From: Catenulispora sp. EB89
GTDB taxonomy: Bacteria; Actinomycetota; Actinomycetes; Streptomycetales; Catenulisporaceae
Direction of reading: 5' to 3'
Assembly: GCF_041261445.1 (NCBI RefSeq)
Contig: NZ_JBGCCU010000015.1
Span: forward strand, 220,009-284,008
DNA length: 64,000 nt
The notes under the pieces are model-generated. The model was given only the letters and a program-made list of their open reading frames with translations. It was not told the origin of the DNA and made no database searches. The position numbers and the translations under genes are program-made. Of the stretch, positions 50,920 to 59,962 are shown piece after piece; position 1 is the first letter of the stretch; each line of letters begins with the position of its first letter.

Positions 50920-52227
50920 TCAATTGCGGTCGCCCCGCATGTCGAGAATGCGCTGTGCCTTGCCCTGCGACCGCTCCAGGCCGCCGGGGTCCAGGACGTC
51001 AACGGTAACGGTCACCCCGAACCTCTCCTTCACGCCGAACGCCAGCCGCTGCGCCGCCGCGCCCCGGTCGACGTCCGCCTCCCGCGCCTCGACCCGCACA
51101 CACAGCTCGTCGAGCCGCCCCGGGCGAGTCAGCACACAGACGAAGTGCGGCGCGAGCCCGGCGATGGTCAGCAGTTCCTCCTCGATCTGACTCGGGAAGA
51201 GGTTGACGCCGCGCACGATCATCATGTCGTCGCTGCGTCCGGTGATCCGCTCCATCCGCCGCATCGGTCGGCTCAGGCCCGGCAGCAGCCGCGTCAGATC
51301 GCGGGTGCGGTAGCGGACGACCGGCATCGCCTGCTTGGTCAGCGAGGTGAAGACGAGCTCGCCCTTCGCACCGTCCGGCAGCACCTCGCCGGTGGCCGGA
51401 TCGACGATCTCCGGGTAGAAGTGGTCCTCCCAGAGATACGTGCCGTCCTTCTCCGCGACGTCCTCGTTCCCGACGCCGGGACCCATCACCTCGGACAGCC
51501 CGTAGATGTCCACGGCGTGCACCCCGAGCCGCTGCTCGATCTCGGCGCGCATGGCGTCGGTCCACGGCTCGGCGCCGAGCACCGCGATCCGCAGCGAGGT
51601 CGCGGCCGGGTCGATGCCCTGCTTCTGCATCTCGTCGACGATCGCCAGCAGGTACGACGGCGTCACGCAGATGACGTCCGGTTCGAAGTCCTGGATCAGC
51701 TGCACCTGCCGCGACGTCTGGCCGCCGGAGATCGGGATGACGGTACAGCCCAGCGCCTCGGCGCCGTAGTGCACGCCGAGACCGCCGGTGAAAAGGCCGT
51801 AGCCGTAGGCGACGTGGACCCGATCACTCGGACGGACACCGGCGGCCCGCAAAGACCGCGCGCCGACGGCGGCCCAGTTGTCGAGATCTGATTTGGTGTA
51901 CCCGACGACGGTCGCCTTACCGGTGGTGCCGGACGAGGCGTGGATCCGCGCGACCTGCTCCCTCGGCACGGCGAACATCCCGAAGGGGTAGTTGTCGCGC
52001 AGATCCTTCTTCGCGGTGAAGGGGAAGTGCTTCAGGTCGGCCAGTTCCTTGAAGTCGCGCGGGTGTACGCCGGCTTCGTCGAAGGCTGACTTGTAGTGCG
52101 GCACGTTGGCGTACGCGTGCCCCAGGCTCCACGCCATGCGCTCGGTCTGCAGAGCCCTGAGTTCCTCGACGGGAGCGCGCTCCGCGTCATCGAGCGTCCG
52201 GGCCGGGATGTCAGGAAGCGAACTCAT
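50920..52227 (-). CDS. paaK: Phenylacetate-CoA ligase
   Basis: 435 residues, an ANL-superfamily adenylating enzyme. SSGTTGK at 98-104 is the AMP motif, YGLSEVMGPG the aromatic-site and A5 region, and GRSDDMMIVRGVNLFPSQIEE the hinge toward the C-terminal domain. It activates phenylacetate to phenylacetyl-CoA. ATG overlaps the thiolase stop as ATGA. Second-last gene of its leftward operon. Confidence 0.92.
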   Translation of the reverse strand: MSSLPDIPARTLDDAERAPVEELRALQTERMAWSLGHAYANVPHYKSAFDEAGVHPRDFKELADLKHFPFTAKKDLRDNYPFGMFAVPREQVARIHASSGTTGKATVVGYTKSDLDNWAAVGARSLRAAGVRPSDRVHVAYGYGLFTGGLGVHYGAEALGCTVIPISGGQTSRQVQLIQDFEPDVICVTPSYLLAIVDEMQKQGIDPAATSLRIAVLGAEPWTDAMRAEIEQRLGVHAVDIYGLSEVMGPGVGNEDVAEKDGTYLWEDHFYPEIVDPATGEVLPDGAKGELVFTSLTKQAMPVVRYRTRDLTRLLPGLSRPMRRMERITGRSDDMMIVRGVNLFPSQIEEELLTIAGLAPHFVCVLTRPGRLDELCVRVEAREADVDRGAAAQRLAFGVKERFGVTVTVDVLDPGGLERSQGKAQRILDMRGDRN

Positions 52228-53429
52228 GCGGCACGCTCCAGCAGCACCGCGATCCCCTGCCCGACGCCGATGCACATCGTCGCGACCGCGTACCGCGCCT
52301 GACGCTCGTTCAGCTCCAGCGCCGCCGTCAGCGCCAGCCGCGCACCGGAGGCGCCGAGCGGATGGCCCAGGGCGATGGCGCCGCCGTTGGGGTTCACGTG
52401 CTCGGCGTCGTCGGGGAGTCCCAGTTCCCGCAAGACCGCCAGCGACTGCGCGGCGAACGCCTCGTTGAGCTCGACGACGTCGATGTCCCCGATGCCGAGC
52501 TTGGCGCGCTCCAGCACGCCGCGCGTGGCCGGCACCGGGCCGATGCCCATGATGCGCGGCTCGACGCCGGCGGTGTGGGAGGTGACGACCTTCGCCAGCG
52601 GCGTGAGGCCGTAGCGCTCCACGGCCTCGCCGGAGGCGACGAGCAGCGCCACGGCGCCGTCGTTGACGCCGGAGGCGTTGCCGGCCGTGACGGTGCCGCC
52701 CTCGCGGAACGGCGTGCCGAGCTTGGCCAGCGCCTCCAGGGAGGTGCTGCGGGGGTGCTCGTCCTTGTCCACGACGACCGGGTCGGCCTTGCGGCGCGGA
52801 ATCGTGACCGGCGTGATCTCCTTGGCCAGCCGGCCGTTCGCCTGGGCCGCCAGCGCGCGTTCCTGGGAACGGACCGCGAACGCGTCCTGGTCCTCGCGGC
52901 CGATGTGGAAGTCCTCGGCGACGTTCTCGGCGGTCTCCGGCATGGAGTCGATGCCGTACTGCTTCTTCATCAGGGAATTGACGAAGCGCCAGCCGATGGT
53001 GGTGTCGAAGACGTCGGCGGTGCGCGCGAACGCGGTGTCGGCCTTGCCCATCACGAACGGCGCCCGCGACATGGACTCCACGCCGCCGGCGACGACGACG
53101 TCCGCCTCGCCGAGCCGGATCTGGCGCGCGGCCTGCACCAGCGCCTCCAGGCCCGAGCCGCACAGCCGGTTCACGGTGGCGCCGGGAACCGTCACCGGCA
53201 GCCCGGCCAGCAGCAGGGCCATGCGGGCCACATCGCGGTTGTCCTCGCCGGCCTGGTTGGCGTCGCCGAAGAAGACCTCTTCGACGGCCGCGCCGGGGAC
53301 CTGCGGGACGCCCGCGAGCAGGTCGCGGATGACGTGCGCGGCCAGGTCGTCGGGGCGGACGGACGCCAGGGCGCCGCCGTAGCGGCCGAAGGGGGTGCGG
53401 GTTCCGGTGACGAGGTAGGCGTCGGTCAT
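52224..53429 (-). CDS. paaJ: 3-Oxoadipyl-CoA thiolase (acetyl-CoA acyltransferase)
   Basis: 401 residues. The nucleophile Cys90 lies in [29 protein letters not shown] and [13 protein letters not shown] give the C-terminal His and Cys. Such thiolases cleave 3-oxoadipyl-CoA in phenylacetate and benzoate breakdown. The family alone does not exclude a general acetyl-CoA acyltransferase, but its location between paaK and a hydroxyacyl-CoA dehydrogenase favours paaJ. ATG overlaps the dehydrogenase stop by four bases. Confidence 0.85.
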   Translation of the reverse strand: MTDAYLVTGTRTPFGRYGGALASVRPDDLAAHVIRDLLAGVPQVPGAAVEEVFFGDANQAGEDNRDVARMALLLAGLPVTVPGATVNRLCGSGLEALVQAARQIRLGEADVVVAGGVESMSRAPFVMGKADTAFARTADVFDTTIGWRFVNSLMKKQYGIDSMPETAENVAEDFHIGREDQDAFAVRSQERALAAQANGRLAKEITPVTIPRRKADPVVVDKDEHPRSTSLEALAKLGTPFREGGTVTAGNASGVNDGAVALLVASGEAVERYGLTPLAKVVTSHTAGVEPRIMGIGPVPATRGVLERAKLGIGDIDVVELNEAFAAQSLAVLRELGLPDDAEHVNPNGGAIALGHPLGASGARLALTAALELNERQARYAVATMCIGVGQGIAVLLERAA

Positions 53430-54988
53430 GCTGGGTCCTTGTCCGGGTCGTCGTGCTGGTCGTGGTCGTCGTGGTCCTGGTCGTCGTGGTCCTGGATCAG
53501 GTCCTGGATGTGGTCGTGGATGTGGTCGTGGTCCTCGAAAGCGCTGCGGAGGATTCCGTCGACGTAAGCGCGGCCCACGGCGTCGTGGAGCGGGGAATCC
53601 ATGAGCCGGTCGGCGTGCGCGAGCTGGCGCAGCAGCGGCGAGGCGCGGTAGCGACCGTCGCGGTACGTGTCCTCAAGGTTGTCGAGGACTTCGCAGATGT
53701 AGGCAAAGCCTAGATCCGCGCCCCACTCCAGCGGGCCCTTGGGGTAGTTGACCCCGAGCTTCATGGCGGTGTCGATGTCCTCTTCGTCGGCATCGCCCCG
53801 GTACAGCGCGTCCACGGCCTCGTTCACCAGGCGCGCGACCGTACGCGTCACGACCAGGCCGGGAACGTCCTCCAGGACCACGACCTTCTTGCCCTGGCCC
53901 TGCAGGTAGGCGATCGCCGCCTCCAGGTCCACGTTCGGGGTGTCGGCGGCCGGGGCGAGAGCGGCGGTCGGCGTGCCGTCGGGGTCGATCGCGAGGTCCA
54001 GCAGGATCCGGCCGTCGCCGTAGGAAGTCGCCGTCTTGCCGAGGCAGCGGAACAAGGTCCTGCCTGATCCCCGCACGTCGCGCGTGGCCTCGTACTTCGG
54101 CTCGGCCTTCTCCCCGTCCTCGCCGTACTCGTAGAAACCGCGGCCGCTCTTGCGTCCCAGCCGCTTGGCCGCGACGTGCTCCTTCTGCGTCCAGGCCGGC
54201 GTGTAGCGCGGGTCGTACCCGGTCGCCTCCCACACCGAGGTCGACACCGCGAGGTTCACGTCGAGCCCGATCATGTCCATCAGCTCGAACGGCCCCATCT
54301 TGAAGCCGCCGCTCTCGCGGACGACCGTGTCAATGGTCGCGAAGTCCGCGGCCTGCTCCTCGTAGGCGCGCAGGGCCTCGGCGTAGAACGGCCGCGCGAC
54401 GCGGTTGACGATGAAGCCGGGCGTGGAGCGGCAGTGGACCGTGGTCTTGCCCCATGCCTGCGCCAGGTCCGCGACGGCCGCGCTGAGGCCGGGGTCGGTG
54501 GCCAGGCCGTCGATGATCTCGACCAGCGGCATCAGCGGGGCCGGGTTGAAGAAGTGCATGCCGACCAGGCGTTCGGGCTCGCGCAGGCCGCCGGCGATGG
54601 CGCTGATCGACAGCGAGGAGGTGTTGGTCGCCAGCAGGCAGTCCGGGCCGACGATGTCCTCCAGGTCGGCGAACAGCTTCTGCTTGACGCCGAGGTCCTC
54701 GATCACCGCCTCGACCACGAGGCCGGCGTCCTTCAGGGCGTCCAGCGCCTCGACCGCGCTGAGCCGGTCCTTGGCCGCTTGAGCTTCCTCAGCGGCGATC
54801 CGGCCCTTGGCCGCGAGCGAGTCCAGGCGCTTCCCGACGCCCGCGACCGCGCGCGCCGCCGCGCCCTGGACCGCGTCGAAGACCGCGACCGGATGCCCGG
54901 CCTGCACCGCCAGCTGGGCGATCCCGGCGCCCATCGTCCCGGCGCCGATCACTCCGACGAGTGATTCCCTGGCGTCGTTCGCCACCAT
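53426..54988 (-). CDS. paaH: 3-Hydroxyacyl-CoA dehydrogenase (PaaH-like) with His/Asp-rich tail
   Basis: 520 residues. NAD-binding GAGTMG at 15-20; LATNTSSLSISAIA; the catalytic His region GMHFFNPAPLMPLVEII; and a second, duplicated C-terminal domain (YPKGPLEWGADLG). It oxidises 3-hydroxyadipyl-CoA. The last 36 residues (485-520) are almost only D, H, Q and K, with eight His, and are not part of the family. The DNA coding for them is a GTGGTC-type tandem repeat. ATG 54988 has AAGGAG about 12 bases upstream. First gene of a leftward operon, divergent from paaN. Confidence 0.88.
   Translation of the reverse strand: MVANDARESLVGVIGAGTMGAGIAQLAVQAGHPVAVFDAVQGAAARAVAGVGKRLDSLAAKGRIAAEEAQAAKDRLSAVEALDALKDAGLVVEAVIEDLGVKQKLFADLEDIVGPDCLLATNTSSLSISAIAGGLREPERLVGMHFFNPAPLMPLVEIIDGLATDPGLSAAVADLAQAWGKTTVHCRSTPGFIVNRVARPFYAEALRAYEEQAADFATIDTVVRESGGFKMGPFELMDMIGLDVNLAVSTSVWEATGYDPRYTPAWTQKEHVAAKRLGRKSGRGFYEYGEDGEKAEPKYEATRDVRGSGRTLFRCLGKTATSYGDGRILLDLAIDPDGTPTAALAPAADTPNVDLEAAIAYLQGQGKKVVVLEDVPGLVVTRTVARLVNEAVDALYRGDADEEDIDTAMKLGVNYPKGPLEWGADLGFAYICEVLDNLEDTYRDGRYRASPLLRQLAHADRLMDSPLHDAVGRAYVDGILRSAFEDHDHIHDHIQDLIQDHDDQDHDDHDQHDDPDKDPA
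53441..53535. repeat. GTGGTC/GTCGTG tandem repeat coding the His/Asp-rich tail
   Basis: On the + strand, GTGGTC and GTCCTGG units alternate for about 95 bases at the 3' end of paaH. They specify alternating Asp and His. Confidence 0.75.
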
Positions 54989-55043
54989 CCGCGTCCACTC
55001 CTTCCCAGGCGGCGGCCTCGGGGGGTGTCCCACCCTGGAACCG

Positions 55044-55057
55044 ACCGACCGTTCGGT
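55044..55057. promoter_or_regulatory. TetR-type palindrome in the paaH/paaN divergent promoter
   Basis: ACCGACCGTTCGGT is a palindrome with arms ACCGA/TCGGT and only two central mismatches. It lies between divergent paaH and paaN, with TACTCT (55059-55064) as a possible -10 of paaN. The ACCGACCGNTCGGT pattern resembles reported PaaR sites, and the PaaR-like gene is in the same cluster. Confidence 0.65.
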
Positions 55058-55107
55058 TTACTCTAGATCCCGTCAGGGCCGACACACCAGCATTCCGGGA
55101 GTCACAG

Positions 55108-56775
55108 ATGACCGCCACGGCCGAGCAGTTCACCGTCCGCCACCGTGAGACCCTCGATCGGGCGGTGCAGGCGATCCGCGAACGCGCGTTCTGGACGCCG
55201 TACCCGGAGATCCCGAAGGCGTACGGCGAGGAGTCCGCCGGCACCGGGAAGGCGGCGTACGAGGGCTACCTGAACCGGCCGTTCCCGCTGGCCCAGCCCG
55301 GGACCGACGAGCTGGTCGGCGCCGAGAAGTCGCCGTACGGGGTGGCGCTGGGCGTCACGTACCCGCACCCGGACCTGGACGTCCTGCTGCCGGCGATGGA
55401 AAAGGCGATGCCGAAGTGGCGCGACGCCGGCCCCGAGGCGCGGGCCGCGGTACTGATCGAGGCGCTGGCGCGGCTGAACGAGCGCACGCACGAGATCGCG
55501 CACGCCGTGCACCACACCTCCGGCCAGGCGTTCGGCATGGCGTTCCAGGCCGGCGGCCCGCACGCGCAGGACCGCGGGCTGGAGGCGGTCGCGTACGCCT
55601 ACGCGGCGCAGACCGCGCAGGTCTCGGCGGCGGAGTGGGAGAAGCCGCAGGGGCCGAAGCCGGCGCTGCACATGGCGAAGAAGTTCACCGCCGTGCCGCG
55701 CGGCATCGGCCTGGTGATCGGCTGCAACACGTTCCCGACCTGGAACAGCTACCCGGGCCTGTTCGCCTCGCTGGCCACCGGCAACGCGGTGGTCGTGAAG
55801 CCGCACCCGAACGCGGTCCTGCCGCTGGCGATCACGGTCGCGGTGCTGCGCGACACCCTCGCCGAGGCCGGCTTCGACCCGGACCTGGTCGCGCTGGCGG
55901 TGGAGAAGCCGGGCGAGGGGCTGGCCAAGACGCTGGCGCTGCGCCCGGAGATCCGCATCATCGACTACACGGGCTCGACCGAGTTCGGCGTGTGGCTGGA
56001 GCGCAACGCGCCGCAGGCCGCGGTGTACACGGAGAAGGCCGGCATCAACACGGTGATCGTCGACTCGGTCGAGGACTACAAGGGGATGCTGGGCAACCTG
56101 GCGTTCTCGTTCTCGCTCTACAGCGGCCAGATGTGCACCACGCCGCAGAACATCTTCGTCCCCCGCGAGGGCATCACGGTCGCCGGCGAGCACAAGTCCT
56201 TCGACGACTTCGCCGCCGACCTGGCCGGCGCCGTGGAGAAGCTGCTCGGCGACGACGCACGCGCCAACGCCCTGCTCGGCGCGGTGTGCAACCCCGGCGT
56301 CACCGACCGCCTGAAGCAGGCCGAATCGGTCGGCAAGACCGTCCTGGCCTCCCGCACCGTGTCGAACGCCGAGTACCCGGACGCCGAGGTCCGCACCCCG
56401 CTGATCGCCGCGATCGACATCGCGGACACCGACGTCTACACCGGCGAGTGGTTCGGCCCGATCAGCTTCCTGATCGCCGCCGACAGCACCGACCAGGCCA
56501 TCGAGACCTTCCGCAAAACCGTCCGCGACCACGGCGCCATCACCGCCGCGGTGTACTCCACCCACGACGACGTGATCGCACAGACCGAGGACGCGGCGCT
56601 GGACGCCGGCGTGAACCTCTCGGTCAACCTGACCGGCGGCGTGTACGTGAACCAGAGCGCAGCGTTCTCCGACTTCCACGCCACCGGCGCCAACCCGGCG
56701 GCGAACGCGGCGCTTTCGGACCTGGCTTACGTGGCGAGCCGGTTCCGGGTGGTGCAGTCGCGGCGGCACATCTAG
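55108..56775 (+). CDS. paaN: Phenylacetate-degradation aldehyde dehydrogenase PaaN
   Basis: 555 residues, the actinobacterial single-domain PaaN length. GLVIGCNTFPTWNS, VVVKPHPNAVLP and YTGSTEFGVWL form the NAD-binding half; the catalytic Cys lies in SGQMCTTPQN. It oxidises the ring-opened semialdehyde. The hydratase (MaoC-like) domain of proteobacterial PaaZ is absent. ATG 55108 follows CCGGGAG. It is divergent from paaH across a PaaR-type palindrome. The paaABCDE oxygenase genes are not in the window. Confidence 0.9.
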   Translation: MTATAEQFTVRHRETLDRAVQAIRERAFWTPYPEIPKAYGEESAGTGKAAYEGYLNRPFPLAQPGTDELVGAEKSPYGVALGVTYPHPDLDVLLPAMEKAMPKWRDAGPEARAAVLIEALARLNERTHEIAHAVHHTSGQAFGMAFQAGGPHAQDRGLEAVAYAYAAQTAQVSAAEWEKPQGPKPALHMAKKFTAVPRGIGLVIGCNTFPTWNSYPGLFASLATGNAVVVKPHPNAVLPLAITVAVLRDTLAEAGFDPDLVALAVEKPGEGLAKTLALRPEIRIIDYTGSTEFGVWLERNAPQAAVYTEKAGINTVIVDSVEDYKGMLGNLAFSFSLYSGQMCTTPQNIFVPREGITVAGEHKSFDDFAADLAGAVEKLLGDDARANALLGAVCNPGVTDRLKQAESVGKTVLASRTVSNAEYPDAEVRTPLIAAIDIADTDVYTGEWFGPISFLIAADSTDQAIETFRKTVRDHGAITAAVYSTHDDVIAQTEDAALDAGVNLSVNLTGGVYVNQSAAFSDFHATGANPAANAALSDLAYVASRFRVVQSRRHI

Positions 56776-56898
56776 TCGGCCGAAGCAGCAGGTCGGGGCC
56801 GTTCGAGGACGGCCCCGACCGACACCGATCGACCTCGGCATTAGCACGTATCCATTCAGATCTGAAGATCGGGATCTGATGGCGGCGGGACCTGCGTA

Positions 56899-57427
56899 GT
56901 GTGTGACAGGGTTCTGTCTTGCGTCGTCGGGGGGCTGGAGTCGCCGTCGCGGGAAGATCTCCTTGCGCTGCTCGCGTTGCAGCAGCGGCAGATCGAGGAC
57001 CCGAAGTCCACGGTGGTCCGCCTGACCGACGAGGTCGTCGAACTGCGGGCGAGGCTGGGCCGGAACTCGGGGTACTCCTCGATGCCGCAATCCTCGGACA
57101 TGTTCGTGAAGCCCGAGCGGCGCAAGAAGCGTTCGTCGGGGCAGCCGCGCGGCAAGCAGCCCGGTGCACCCGGACGTGTCGCTGGAGCTGGTGGAGCGCC
57201 CGGACCGTCAACTGGACGAGTTCCCGGCGGACTGCACCGTCCGCGAATCGATGCTTCCGCGGATCTCGGCTAGGTTCACCCGGCGGCAGTGCCACGACAT
57301 TCCGCCGATGTGCGTGCAGGTGACCGAAACCCACAGGCACCGGGTGCGGTGTGCTTGCGGCCACCTCACCGCCGCGAAGGTGCCAGACGGCGTACCGGAC
57401 TGCCCGTTTGAGGATAGGTGGCGGTGA
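56899..57427 (+). pseudogene. IS66-family transposase remnant, truncated and frameshifted
   Basis: Two pieces in different frames join to an N-terminal fragment of an IS66 transposase. The first (from 56899) has a coiled-coil segment (LLALLALQQRQIEDPKS) and GRNSGYSSMPQSSD, then GKQPGAPG. After a one-base shift near 57160-57173 the second continues with a Cys-containing zinc-like region (RCACGHLTAAKVPDGV). It stops at 57427, about 180 codons in, where the catalytic DDE core of a normal 480-residue enzyme is missing. It is therefore inactive. Confidence 0.8.
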
Positions 57428-57447
57428 GGCGAGCGTCCGGGTCGGGG

Positions 57448-57472
57448 TGCAGATCCCCGTCAGGAATCTGCA
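57448..57472. repeat. Short inverted repeat after the transposase remnant
   Basis: TGCAGAT (57448-57454) and ATCTGCA (57466-57472) flank an 11-base loop. It lies in a 169-base gap that becomes A+T-rich (GAATATATTAA) toward the ATPase gene. It could be a terminator or chance. Confidence 0.35.
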
Positions 57473-57596
57473 TCCCCCTCAGATCTGATTGAATATATTA
57501 ACACAGCAAGCATCCGCAGCGCCGACCAGAGGGAAAGAAATTTCTCATCCCAGTGACACCAATGCCATTGTCACTAACATACGACAATAGCACGGG

Positions 57597-58889
57597 CTAC
57601 GTCGTCGTACGCTGACCCCATCGGAGAAAGAACGCGAAGTAGGGGTCTGCGATATAGAGGGTTGCCAGTGGCACATCATAATCAACTACTGGTTCACCTT
57701 GAGTCTGTTCGCGAGCGATACGCGCCATCTCTTCAAGGACCCGTGTCACCTCATGCCTCTGCGGGATCTCATCCGCCATAACCTCGCGGAGCCCACCTCT
57801 CACCTGCTCGTAGGTGACCTCCGTCAACGGCCCCGTCCAGGCGATTGCCTCGAGCGTTGCGCCGTAGATATCCGTTGTCGAACCATTCTTGAGTACCCGT
57901 GGCTTCCGATCGGTGCGTTGACGCGGGCCTCGCGCCAACAACTCAAAGGCCGTTTTGGACGCCAACGACGATCGCTCCGCAAAGAAATTATCCCAGTTCG
58001 GGGCTTTCAGCTTCACCGGCTTCGCAACAGCCTCGCGGATGTTATTCGCCTTACAGAGGTTCAAACAGAAATCCCGCATCAGGTGCGGGCTGCCGAAGCT
58101 CTCTTTCACCAGCCGGGCGGCCAGATCGCCACCATCGTCAACAACGTTGAGTGCCGCAAAACCCGCAGTGGCAATCCCTTTTAGATCATCATCAGACCAA
58201 AAGCTGACTTTCAGCTGCTGTACCCGACCAGTCATCTCACGCTCTACGCGGACAACATCATAGGCCCGATGGGGGACAGCAATGACAATTACGGGCAGTC
58301 CCTCAAAAATGAGGTCTTTCAAACCTCGAACGATCTCAAGTTGCGCTTCCGCAGGAATGTAATGAAAGTCGTCAACCACGATGGGGTACTGCTCGCGCAG
58401 AAGTTCCGAACGTACAGCCATAGCAACGGGACGATTGCGAGTGAACTTGTCGCTAATCGAGTTGGATGAATCCGACCCTGAATCGACTCCACCCTGGACC
58501 GCAAGGATGTTGATCTGACCCTTGCTTGATGAAGTCGCCCGCTCGCTGGATGTTGAGGATGTCTCAATCGTAGTGTGCACACCCAGATGATCTGCAAGCG
58601 TGGCCCAGAACTCTTCAGCCGATGAGATCGCCCCTCCCGACAGCCAAATTGCACTGTCATCGCGGAGCACACTCCTGATAAGCACTGTCTTGCCGGTCTT
58701 GGTAGGTCCGGACACTGACAGCACTCGATGCCCCTCATCGAGGTAGTCCTCAAAATTCTGCTCGAGGTTAAGAGCCTCACGGGGAACATAGGTCACTGTG
58801 GGCAGCCCACCCGCGACGAACACCTTCCCAACCCTTACCGACTGGCCAGACTTACTCAACTGGCCAGACTTACGCCGGGGAATCGCCAT
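57597..58889 (-). CDS. Stand-alone P-loop ATPase, STAND/AAA-like, A+T-richer than its surroundings
   Basis: 430 residues, no signal peptide or clear membrane helix. Residues 20-50 (VGKVFVAGGLPTVTYVPREA) form an N-terminal strap, followed by Walker A GPTKTGKT (61-68), a Ser/Thr-rich insert (108-148), Walker B YPIVVDDFHYIP (168-179; D173/D174) and a SPHLMRDF sensor-like helix. The C-terminal segment resembles a winged helix and ends LYIADPYFAFFLRW, a common ending of prokaryotic AAA/STAND ATPases. The ATG is preceded by TAGGAT plus six bases (leaderless). It lies beside a transposase scar, suggesting acquisition. No partner gene is visible, and function is unknown. Confidence 0.72.
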   Translation of the reverse strand: MAIPRRKSGQLSKSGQSVRVGKVFVAGGLPTVTYVPREALNLEQNFEDYLDEGHRVLSVSGPTKTGKTVLIRSVLRDDSAIWLSGGAISSAEEFWATLADHLGVHTTIETSSTSSERATSSSKGQINILAVQGGVDSGSDSSNSISDKFTRNRPVAMAVRSELLREQYPIVVDDFHYIPAEAQLEIVRGLKDLIFEGLPVIVIAVPHRAYDVVRVEREMTGRVQQLKVSFWSDDDLKGIATAGFAALNVVDDGGDLAARLVKESFGSPHLMRDFCLNLCKANNIREAVAKPVKLKAPNWDNFFAERSSLASKTAFELLARGPRQRTDRKPRVLKNGSTTDIYGATLEAIAWTGPLTEVTYEQVRGGLREVMADEIPQRHEVTRVLEEMARIAREQTQGEPVVDYDVPLATLYIADPYFAFFLRWGQRTTT

Positions 58890-59117
58890 GCCCCGATCCT
58901 ACAGACCACTACGACGCTCTCGCCCGGCGTTCACACAATTATTCACATCAGCTAAACGCCCGAGGTCAGCACAGTCTCAGAGAACAACGCCGAGGGTCTC
59001 GAATGAGGTCCCAGCACACGCCGTACGCTGAGGTCTCGCGGAGCCGGTGGAGGTTCTCAGTCCAGCACTCAACGGCACGCCCGGCGACTCCAGCGAACCC
59101 CTAGACCATGGCGGCGG
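58890..59117. other. Intergenic region between the ATPase and the XRE regulator genes
   Basis: 228 bases. It holds the ATPase promoter near its left end (TAGGAT on the minus strand). No hairpin terminator or open frame of note is seen for the XRE gene, which ends at 59118. Confidence 0.5.
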
Positions 59118-59867
59118 CTACTCCGGAGCTGACGCGTAGCGCTCGATCGTGCCAGGAGCAGTGCTGGCGTCGAGGAACCTGAGTTCCCACGGGCCGGTGT
59201 TGACGTCGAAATCCTTTCCGAACCCGACCCACTTCCCGACGATGCGGCGTCCGGTCGGCTCGGCGAGCATCTGAAGCGCGCCGTAGTACGTGGCGCCGCG
59301 GTAGAAGCCCTCTTCTCCCGTCCGCTCGCGCCACGTCCCGGTGATGATGTTCCGGTCGACGGTCAGATCAAGGCTCATCGAGGACTGCGGGTCGAGAGAG
59401 TTCGGGGAGACGGACCGGCCCGTGATCCGGTCCCCTGTCTGGAGCAGGAGGAGATGGTGGGCGCCGGTGAACGTCTGCTCCCGGCTGGACGAGTAGAACT
59501 CGTAACGGGACAGCCAGATGCCCGAGAAGCCGGGCTGCACTGTCTGGTCACCACCCGCAGACTCGGGGTTGGCGATGCCCTGGGCGGAAACCTCCGCAGC
59601 GGACATGTCATGACCTCCTTCTCGGTCAGGGCTGACTCTCGCGGGAAAGCCCATCGCTTCGATCGGCACCCCGAGAACAGCCTCCAGAGCGCGTGCGTAG
59701 ACCGGCCGGGGCTGGACCGTGGCGCCCGACTCCCAGCGCTGAACGAGCCGCTTGCTGGCGTCGTTGGGCTCCCCGACCGCCTTTCCGGCCTCTCGAATGC
59801 GGCGAGCGAACTCTTCTTGACTCAGACGCAGGCTGAGCCGAGCAGTCTTCAGCGTGTCGTTCGTCAT
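59118..59867 (-). CDS. XRE-family regulator with a C-terminal beta-rich domain
   Basis: 249 residues. The N-terminal HTH (about 5-75) has LRLSQEEFARRI and ASKRLVQRWESGATVQ. After a short linker, residues 108-240 form a beta-rich domain (SGIWLSRYEFYSSSR, GAHHLLLLQTGDRITG, GTWRERTGEEGFYRGATYYG) of lipocalin- or FABP-like pattern. Such HTH-plus-barrel proteins occur in actinomycetes; ligands are unknown. ATG 59867 is preceded by TAGATT plus six bases, a leaderless pattern. Divergent from a small ORF. Confidence 0.75.
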   Translation of the reverse strand: MTNDTLKTARLSLRLSQEEFARRIREAGKAVGEPNDASKRLVQRWESGATVQPRPVYARALEAVLGVPIEAMGFPARVSPDREGGHDMSAAEVSAQGIANPESAGGDQTVQPGFSGIWLSRYEFYSSSREQTFTGAHHLLLLQTGDRITGRSVSPNSLDPQSSMSLDLTVDRNIITGTWRERTGEEGFYRGATYYGALQMLAEPTGRRIVGKWVGFGKDFDVNTGPWELRFLDASTAPGTIERYASAPE

Positions 59868-59962
59868 GGTCCAAATCTAGGGTCCTGACCACCGAAATGA
59901 CACCGGTTTGACGCCTTTGGGACGGCGCGCCGACGCCGGGTTCGCTCAGGACACTGGGTGTC

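Noticed and set aside
56857..57488. CAGATCTGA at 56857-56865 and again at 57480-57488 as a target-site duplication around the IS66 remnant
   Set aside because: The nonamer contains the palindrome AGATCT, and the adjacent sequences show no matching terminal inverted repeats, so chance is likely.
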